A DNA stretch of 6,900 nucleotides from an uncultured Collinsella sp. (GTDB lineage Bacteria; Actinomycetota; Coriobacteriia; Coriobacteriales; Coriobacteriaceae): assembly GCA_902478705.1 (NCBI GenBank), contig CABSMB010000065.1, forward strand, positions 1 through 6,900, read 5' to 3'. Each line of letters opens with the position of its first letter. Positions within the stretch are counted from its first letter, which is position 1. Made by a program: the position numbers and the translations under genes. Below are positions 1 through 5,700 of this stretch, piece by piece. Under the pieces are notes generated by a model. It worked only from the letters and a program-made list of their open reading frames with translations, was not told the DNA's origin and ran no database searches.

Positions 1-1
1 A

Positions 2-31
2 CTCGATCGCGTGGAATTTGACGTGAAGTGA
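2..31 (+). CDS. possible 3' end of a plus-strand gene (last 9 codons)
   Basis: One plus-strand frame is open from the window edge and reads LDRVEFDVK before a TGA at 29-31. The other two plus frames also stop within the first 24 bases, so the choice rests on the composition of this short peptide and on the rightward terminator at 97-145, about 70 bases downstream. That terminator has no other plus-strand gene to serve. Nothing can be said about function from nine residues. The gene would converge with the minus-strand gene that ends at 157. Confidence 0.25.
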   Translation, partial: LDRVEFDVK

Positions 32-96
32 TGCCGGCGCGGGATGAGCGCTCGCACGGACGCAAGTTATGACGAGGCGCAGGCGCGATACGGACA

Positions 97-145
97 CGAG
101 CAAATAGCGGGGTGCAGTTCACACCCGCGCCCCGCTCGCTTTTTT
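97..145 (+). terminator. intrinsic terminator, rightward, between convergent genes
   Basis: AGCGGGG at 106-112 pairs perfectly with CCCCGCT at 130-136. The loop of 17 bases could pair further inside. Six T residues follow at 140-145. An alternative stem pairs CGAGC (97-101) with GCTCG (134-138). The T run is good only when read on the plus strand. Read leftward, the hairpin is followed by the weaker TATTTG, so it may also help to end the minus-strand gene at 157, but less efficiently. Confidence 0.65.
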
Positions 146-156
146 ATTGCCGTGAA

Positions 157-606
157 TCAACTGTCCGAATCGACCTCGCCAGACTCCACCGTAAACGCCG
201 GATCGGTGCTCACAAGATAAAATCGGGTCACCTTAGTATTTCTAATTAGGTAAATCTGCCCTTGATTGCGTCGGCGCGATATATATGCAACGTGAACCGT
301 GCCGAATTCTTCGCCGTTTTCCTTCTTTAATACCAGGATATTGGGATCGTCCGTACGCTTAAACTGCCCGTCTGTGCAGATTCCGTCTTGGTCGACCAGC
401 TGCCATCGACAGTTGTCCTCCTCAAGAAAAGCCAGGGTTTCCCGACTCGTTTTGTCATCCCGATAGTAACCATCAATGGCAAACCCTTCGGAAGCGCATT
501 CCTGCATATAGGACGTTTCTCGGCTTATAGCAAACAGCCCTGTAGCGCCCAGGAGCACAGCCAGGCAGACCACTGCAAGGGCTATCGAAATAGCACGGCG
601 ACCCAT
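157..606 (-). CDS. small membrane-anchored or secreted protein of unknown function
   Basis: This is a 149-residue protein I do not recognise. Residues about 5-27 form one hydrophobic segment after MGRR (ISIALAVVCLAVLLGATGLF), which fits an uncleaved anchor or a signal peptide. The LAVVC stretch is not a convincing lipobox because Val precedes the Cys. The remainder (about 30-149) should lie outside the membrane. It is rich in alternating polar and hydrophobic stretches, suggesting beta structure (for example GTVHVAYISRR and QIYLIRNTKVTRFYLVST), and carries three Cys (C37, C66, C77). ATG at 606 is the first possible start, because an in-frame TAA lies eight codons upstream. The Shine-Dalgarno match is poor (GGTTGGG). 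It uses CTA, ATA and AGA codons and looks visibly richer in A+T than its neighbours, which may indicate acquisition by transfer. It is probably a real gene because the composition is protein-like throughout. Confidence 0.6.
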   Translation of the reverse strand: MGRRAISIALAVVCLAVLLGATGLFAISRETSYMQECASEGFAIDGYYRDDKTSRETLAFLEEDNCRWQLVDQDGICTDGQFKRTDDPNILVLKKENGEEFGTVHVAYISRRRNQGQIYLIRNTKVTRFYLVSTDPAFTVESGEVDSDS

Positions 607-674
607 GTTAGCCCAACCGACAGTTATTTAACGGAGCACGAAACATACCTGGAACCTCCGATATCAGGGGGAAC

Positions 675-694
675 GTCGCCAGCAGGCTGGCGAC
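675..694. repeat. 20-base perfect dyad, 9-base arms
   Basis: GTCGCCAGC at 675-683 and GCTGGCGAC at 686-694 are perfect inverted arms around the two bases AG. A real RNA hairpin would open the innermost pairs to give about 8 bp with a 4-base loop. No T run follows on either strand, so it is not a standard intrinsic terminator. It lies in the 190-bp spacer between the sulfotransferase remnant (ends 797) and the small gene that starts at 606, about 70 bases upstream of that start. It could be an operator, a protein-binding dyad or a transcript-end hairpin. The sequence does not decide. Confidence 0.45.
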
Positions 695-796
695 AACTAT
701 ATGTATCTAACATCAAACCATATGGCTGCCACTCGCGGAGGGAGCATCGGCGAACGGCGTGTTTTCATACTCCATTGGTCAAACCTAACCGCGGCC

Positions 797-1276
797 CTAC
801 AGCTCGTACTTGTACACGCGATAGATGTACTTCTCGGCCTCCATCTCGTAGGTGGTGATGGCCAGACCGTACCGATCGCACTCGGTAAAGGTCTTGGCCT
901 GGCCCGATGCCACGAGCATGCTGTTCGAATTGCCGACGCGCTGCGCGCTGTTGACGTAACCTGAAAACGGTACTGCGATCTGGTCCACAAGCTCGTAGGT
1001 GCGCGCCGTCTCGTCCACTGTAAAGATGCGCCCAAACGAATGCGTGCCCTCGTTGTAGTCGGTCACCACCGCGGCGCCCAGCTGGCCCCAGTCGAACTTG
1101 GGATAGCTTTCGGCCGCACCAAAGTTGTTGTCGTACAGCAGCACCTGGTAGCGACCGGTCGTTGCCGTGTCAGAACTCGACAGATACGTCACGCTGTGCT
1201 GGCCCGCGTTGAGCGAAAAATCGCCCTGGGCTTGCAGCAGCTTGTCCTCAAAGCCCGAGCCGGCCCATTGCCACTC
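797..1276 (-). pseudogene. C-terminal remnant, probably of an aryl-sulfate sulfotransferase
   Basis: The open frame runs from 1300 (after an in-frame TGA at 1301-1303) to TAG at 797-799. Protein-like sequence begins around EWQWAGSGFEDKLLQ at 1276 and gives about 159 residues ending YRVYKYEL. The order WxW, GQHSVTYL, LLYDNNFG, then FTVDETARTYELVDQIAVPFSGYVNSAQRV, and a closing YRVYKYEL resembles the C-terminal third of ASST-family (PF05935-like) aryl-sulfate sulfotransferases. Those secreted beta-propeller enzymes move sulfate between phenolic compounds. This is recognition from memory, not alignment. Family members usually have about 450-600 residues, so two thirds are missing, including the signal peptide and most blades. 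No ATG opens this frame; a GTG at 1190-1192 would give only 131 residues. The first 50 bases upstream hold a palindrome and then the end of another gene, so the missing part is truly absent rather than frameshifted. It is unlikely to make a working enzyme. Confidence 0.6.
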
Positions 1277-1316
1277 CTTTCTATTTCTGGGTCCATCTTC
1301 TCACTGTTGGCGGCCG

Positions 1317-1355
1317 AAAATGATCCGTTTTCCTCCGTCCCCGAGGGATCATTTT
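1317..1355. terminator. palindrome at the dehydrogenase stop codon, terminator-like, possibly a dispersed repeat
   Basis: AAAATGATCC at 1317-1326 and GGATCATTTT at 1346-1355 are perfect 10-base inverted arms with a 19-base centre (CTC/GAG can pair inside). The right arm overlaps the A run next to the TAA at 1356-1358, so the hairpin starts at the stop codon of the dehydrogenase. On the minus strand the distal arm ends in four T. On the plus strand the run is six T, so it can act in both directions. The stem is A+T-rich and weaker than the terminator at 2666-2702. The compact layout with a G/C-rich centre looks like an intergenic palindromic repeat, but only one copy occurs in this window. Confidence 0.5.
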
Positions 1356-2315
1356 TTAGTACTTGAAGAAGCCCTCGCCCGAGCTTTCGCCCAGCTTGCC
1401 TTCGTCGAGCATTTTCTTGAGGACGGATGCCATAGCCTTAAAGTTGTAGGGCATCATCATCTTTTTGAGCAGCGGGCTCACCAGGCCCGGGACCTTCTGA
1501 TACTGCATGACGATGTTGTAGGCCGTCTGGATACCCACCGTGTCGAATACGCGGAACGGGCCCTTGGGGGCGCCGGTGCCGCGCGTCCACGCGAGGTCGA
1601 TGCTCTTGGGGTCGCTGACGCCCGAGACATACAGGTCGAGGCCCGAGAGCAGCCACGGTACCAACATGGAGTTGAGCAGGTAGCCGTTCTTTTCCTTGTT
1701 GACGGGAAGTGCCAACATGCGAATGTCGTTGGCGAAGTCGACGAGCTCGTCGAAGTAGCGCTTGTCGGTCTGGTCCTGGGCCATGACCTCGGTCATGTTG
1801 TTCTTCCAGATAGAGTTGGCAAAGTGCAGCGACAGGTACTTCTCGGGGCGGCCGGTGTACTTGGCAAAGGTGCTCGGCAGCAGCGTAGAGGAGTTCGTTA
1901 CGACGACGGTCTTTTGCGGGAGGACCGGGGCGAGCTTCTTGTAGAAGTCGATCTTTGCCTGGGTGTCCTCGGCCATAGATTCGATGACCAGGTCGGCGTC
2001 GGCCACCGCCTTGGCAAGATCGAGCTCCAGCTTGAGCGTGGAGTAAGCACGCTCAACGGCGGCGAGTGCCGCTTCCTTGTCGAAGGGCTGGTCGCTGTCG
2101 GCGATGCCGGCACACCACTCGCCCGTACCGTCCGCCATGCCCTCGATGGCAGCGATGTACTCCTCGCGAACATGGTCGATCTTGGGCTGGGTGCGGCCGA
2201 TGCTGCCCTCGCTGCGCAGCCAAATCGTTACATCGAAGCCGCAGTAGGCAGCCTGAAAGGCAATCTGGCTTCCCAACACGCCGCCGCCGGCAACACAAAC
2301 GGTCTTGTAGCTCAT
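1356..2315 (-). CDS. 3-hydroxyacyl-CoA dehydrogenase (3-hydroxybutyryl-CoA dehydrogenase-like)
   Basis: This complete 319-residue cytoplasmic NAD(P)-dependent enzyme should interconvert 3-hydroxyacyl-CoA and 3-ketoacyl-CoA, for instance acetoacetyl-CoA to 3-hydroxybutyryl-CoA in anaerobic acid formation. The N-terminal Rossmann fold shows GGGVLG (10-15, the GxGxxG loop) after VCVA. DADLVIESMAED (106-117) matches the usual DLVIEAVxE segment, and NSSTLLP (141-147) the conserved Ser region. LHFAN (163-167) carries the expected catalytic His164, with Glu176 (MTEV) as its likely partner. GYLLNSMLVP (211-220, Asn215) and GTGAPKGPFRVFDTVG (246-261) match the C-terminal 3HCDH domain. Classical bacterial Hbd has about 282 residues. 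The extra length lies around 35-80. The family's HFxNP has Ser instead of Pro here (HFANS). The start is fixed by AGAGAGGA at 2323-2330, seven bases before ATG. It is a single-gene unit bounded by the terminator at 2666-2702 and the palindrome at 1317-1355. The substrate chain length cannot be told. Confidence 0.88.
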   Translation of the reverse strand: MSYKTVCVAGGGVLGSQIAFQAAYCGFDVTIWLRSEGSIGRTQPKIDHVREEYIAAIEGMADGTGEWCAGIADSDQPFDKEAALAAVERAYSTLKLELDLAKAVADADLVIESMAEDTQAKIDFYKKLAPVLPQKTVVVTNSSTLLPSTFAKYTGRPEKYLSLHFANSIWKNNMTEVMAQDQTDKRYFDELVDFANDIRMLALPVNKEKNGYLLNSMLVPWLLSGLDLYVSGVSDPKSIDLAWTRGTGAPKGPFRVFDTVGIQTAYNIVMQYQKVPGLVSPLLKKMMMPYNFKAMASVLKKMLDEGKLGESSGEGFFKY

Positions 2316-2322
2316 GGGACGG

Positions 2323-2330
2323 TCCTCTCT
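2323..2330 (-). promoter_or_regulatory. ribosome binding site of the 3-hydroxyacyl-CoA dehydrogenase
   Basis: Read on the minus strand, AGAGAGGA ends seven bases before the ATG at 2313-2315. It is the only Shine-Dalgarno-like sequence at proper distance from an in-frame start that also leaves the complete Rossmann glycine loop near the N terminus, so it supports this start. Confidence 0.7.
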
Positions 2331-2391
2331 TACGTAATTCCATAGATGTGTATTTATTCAACCGTAAGGAGGACGCGCGCTGGGGGTGGGT

Positions 2392-2420
2392 TCTATAAAC
2401 GGACGGTAATTTGCGGCGAA
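2392..2420 (-). promoter_or_regulatory. weak candidate promoter for the 3-hydroxyacyl-CoA dehydrogenase
   Basis: On the minus strand TTCGCC (2415-2420) and TATAGA (2392-2397) are separated by 17 bases, which would give a leader of roughly 70 bases. The -10 matches four of six consensus positions and the -35 only three, so this is a guess from spacing. A promoter is needed somewhere here because the upstream gene is closed by a terminator. A palindrome TTACGTAA lies at 2330-2337 in the leader. Confidence 0.2.
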
Positions 2421-2483
2421 CGGCAACACCTGTTCATTAACTCTCGATTTTGAGGGCATTTTTTGGCGCTGCTGAACCGCTGT

Positions 2484-2613
2484 TTTCGGAAGTGCGGGGA
2501 AAAATCGGGGTTCGCCGACCAGACCGGCTTTTTTTAAAACAAAACCGCAGGTCGCGAGAGTCTAAAAAGGCGGTGCGCTCGGGAGGTTCGCGTTTTTCCC
2601 CGCACTTCCGAAA
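2484..2613. repeat. nested inverted-repeat element, 21-base perfect outer arms
   Basis: The 21 bases at 2484-2504 (core CGGAAGTGCGGGG, then five A) occur as a perfect reverse complement at 2593-2613. Inside, ACCGGCTTTTT (2523-2533) pairs with AAAAAGGCGGT (2564-2574) at 10 of 11 positions, so the 130-bp unit can fold as a two-level hairpin or cruciform. GGTTCGC also occurs as a direct repeat just inside both outer arms (about 2509-2515 and 2585-2591). It lies in the 415-bp intergenic region between the activase terminator and the dehydrogenase. No transposase or obvious target duplication is seen. It has the form of a MITE-like or REP-like intergenic element, but that class is inference. The minus-strand frame across it shows no protein character. 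Confidence 0.7.
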
Positions 2614-2665
2614 TTCGAGTGCATAGAAGGCTGCGACAAAACGATTTACGCAACATATGTCCAGC

Positions 2666-2702
2666 AAAAACGGGTGGTAGCCGGTACGGCTGCCACCCGT
2701 TT
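2666..2702 (-). terminator. intrinsic terminator of the activase gene
   Basis: Arms 2668-2682 and 2688-2702 form a 15-bp stem around the five bases at 2683-2687, with a single non-Watson-Crick position (C/A when read on the minus strand, U/G on the plus strand). On the minus strand the distal arm runs into five T (A run at 2666-2670). It begins 28 bases after the TAA at 2731-2733, the expected position. It should separate transcription of the activase from the dehydrogenase downstream. Confidence 0.85.
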
Positions 2703-2730
2703 GCCTCATATCTAGCCCAAAGCAGGCCAG

Positions 2731-5700
2731 TTACTTCTTAATGCCGCGTCCCAGGCGCTCAGCGACCGACGCCACGGCACTCTCGTCGACCGAGCCGCAG
2801 CTCACGCAGCCATCGTGGGCACGCATCTGGCCGGTGACCTCGTCCATCGCGAGCGGCGCCACCTTCTCGAGCTTAAAGCCCTTGCCGGCGCGCATGTTTT
2901 CCTTGGCCACACTGATCATGAGCTTAATGCGGTTGAGCTGGTTGACCTCGGATGCACCGGGGTCGTAGTCCACCGCGACAATGTTGCTCTCGGGGTGCTG
3001 ACGGCGCAGCTCCTTGATCACAGCCTTACCCACTACGTGGTTGGGCAGGCACGCGAAGGGCTGCGTGCAGATGATGTTGGGCGCACCGTGGTCGATCAGG
3101 TCGAGCATCTCGGCCGTGAGCAGCCAGCCTTCGCCCATGTTGTTGCACACCGAAAGCACCGTACGAGCCTTGTCCGCCATGGTGCCAATGCGCTCGGGCG
3201 CCTCGAAGCGGCGGGACTTTTCGAGCATCTCCTCCACCGGCGTGCGCATCCAGTCCACCAGCTTAATGAGCGCCTGCATGCTAGCGCGCGCCGTGGCAGA
3301 GCTTCCCAGCTCGTCTTTTTGAAGCTCGGCGTTGCTCATGGAGTACAGGAAGAAGTCGAGCAGGCCCGGCACCACGGCCTCGCAGCCCTCGCGCTCGATA
3401 ACGTCGACCACGTGGTTGTTGGCTGTGGGGTGGAACTTGACCAAGATCTCGCCAACCACGCCCACGCGCGGCTTGGTACCCTCGCCCACGAGCGGCATGG
3501 TGTCGAACGCGCGGATGGCCTCGCGAGCAAGCTTGGTGTAGTTATGCCTGTTGAACTTAGGCGCCAGCTTGCGGGCGCGCGCCATGTACTCCTCGTAGAG
3601 CGCGTTGGCGGCACCGGGCGTGGCCTCGTACGGGCGGCAGCGGTAGAGCATCTGCATCATCACGTCGCCAAAGAGCACCGCGTACACGGCCTGCTTGAGC
3701 AGCGCCGGCGTAATCTTAAAGCCGGGGTTGTCCTCGCCCAGCGCCACGGCCGAAAGCGAGATCACCGGGATCTCGGGGTGGCCGCTCTCGCGCGGGGCCT
3801 TGCGGATGAGCGCGATGTAGTTGGTGGCACGGCAGCCGCCGCCGGTCTGGCTGATAACCACGGCCGTCTTGGACAGGTCGTATCGACCGCTCTCGATGGC
3901 CTCCATAATCTGGCCCGTCACCAGAATCGACGGGTAGCAAATGTCATTGTTCACATAGCGCAGGCCGGCCTCGACGGCGTCGTGATCGGTTGAGGGCAGC
4001 AGCTCCAAGTTATAGCCGGCACCGCGGAACACCTCTTTGACCAGGTCAAAGTGGATCGGCGCCATCTGCGGGCACAGGATGGTATAGCCCTCGTCACGCA
4101 TCTGCTCGGTAAAGGGCACCTTGGGCCATGCGGTCGAGGCGCTCTCACGCTGCGCCTCGAACGTGTACTTGCGGCTCGCGAACGCGGGAGCGTCCGTGGA
4201 GGGAGCCACCGGCGCAGCATCGCCCTGCTCGTAGGCCTCGCCCGCGGCCGTGGCCTCTGCCAGGCGCTCGGCCTCCTGGTCCTTGAGCGCTGCCATGAGC
4301 GAGCGGATGCGGATGCGCGCGGCGCCCAGGTTGGACACCTCGTCGATCTTGAGCACGGTGTAGATCTTACCGCTGGCCTCAAGGATTTCCTGCACCTGGT
4401 CGGTGGTCAGAGCGTCCAGACCGCAGCCGAAAGAGTTAAGCTGGATCAGGTCCAGGTCGTTGCGCATCGTCACAAAACGGGCGACGGCGTACAGGCGGCT
4501 GTGGTACACCCACTGGTCGACCACGCGGATGGGGCGCTCGGGCTTCACAAGGTGCGCAAGCGAATCCTCGGTAAAGACCGCAAAGCCAAAGCTCGAGATA
4601 AGCTCGGGCAGGGCGTGGTTGATCTCGGGGTCGTTATGGTAGGGACGGCCGGCGAGCACGATGCCGTGACCGCCGTGGTCCTCGACCCACTTAAGAGCCT
4701 CCTCGCCCATGGTCTGAATATCCTCGTGGAAACGCGCATCGGCCTCAAAGGCAGCGTTAACGGCGGCATCGACCTCGGAGCGCGTGATCTTGGGACCGCG
4801 CACGCGACCTCGACCGGCCTCAGCATCGGCCACGCGGTCGACGGCGAGCACCTGGTACAGGCGGCGCTTGAGCTCGGTCTTATCGTGATAGGGCACAAAT
4901 GGGTACAGGAACTCGATATTCTGCTCGCGAATCTCGTCGATATTGAGCGCCAGCGCCGTGGGGTAGCTCATGACGATGGGGCAGTTATAGCAGTTGCCTG
5001 CCGTCGGATCCTCCTTGCGCTCCCAGCGCACGCACGGCATCCAGATGAAGTCGACGTCACGGTCGATGAGGTTCATCACATGGCCGTGGCTCATCTTTGC
5101 CGGGTAGCACACGCTCTCGGACGGCATGGACTCGATGCCCGCCTGATAGGTCTTTTTGCTCGACTGGTCGGACAGCTGCACGCTAAAGCCCAGGCGCGTA
5201 AAGAACGCGTGCCAGAAGGGGTAGTTCTCGTACATGTTGAGCGCGCGTGGGATACCCACGGTGCCGCGCGGGGCCTCGTCGGGACTCAGGACCTCGCGGT
5301 TAAAGAGCAGCTCGTTTTTCTTTTTGAAGAGGTTGGGGGCCTCGGTCTTTTGCTTTTTGTGGCCGGCACCCTTCTCGCAGCGGTTACCGGTGATGAAGCG
5401 CCTACCGCCGCCAAAATCGTTGACGGTGAGCTGGCAGTTGTTGGAGCAGCGACCGCAGCGGACATGCTTTTGCGTCACGGTAAGGTGCGCGATGTCCTCG
5501 GCCGAAAGGATGGTCGAGGTGCCGTCGACACCGGCGCGATCGCGGGCGAGCAGGGCCGCACCGTAGGCGCCCATGCAGCCGGCGATGTCGGGGCGCACAG
5601 CATGAACGCCGGTAAGCTGCTCAAACGCACGCAGCGTGGCGTCGGACATAAAGGTGCCGCCCTGAACGATCACCTGACTGCCGATCTCCTTGGGGTCGCG

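Noticed and set aside
388..858. Plus-strand open frame of 156 codons over the small gene
   Set aside because: It is antisense to the 149-residue frame, which has a credible hydrophobic segment and structured remainder, and it crosses the dyad and the spacer.
697..1035. Minus-strand open frame of 112 codons overlapping the sulfotransferase remnant
   Set aside because: It is an alternative frame of the remnant, rich in Arg, Ser and Thr, without motif or start signal. The frame ending in YRVYKYEL is far more protein-like.
2361..2408. AAGGAGG-like sequence on the plus strand followed by GTG
   Set aside because: The GTG at 2386-2388 opens only seven codons before a stop, so no gene is supported.
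2437..2709. Minus-strand open frame of 90 codons across the intergenic region
   Set aside because: It starts inside the activase terminator and runs through both arms of the inverted-repeat element, so its content is dictated by the repeats. It has no ribosome binding site of note and no protein-like pattern.
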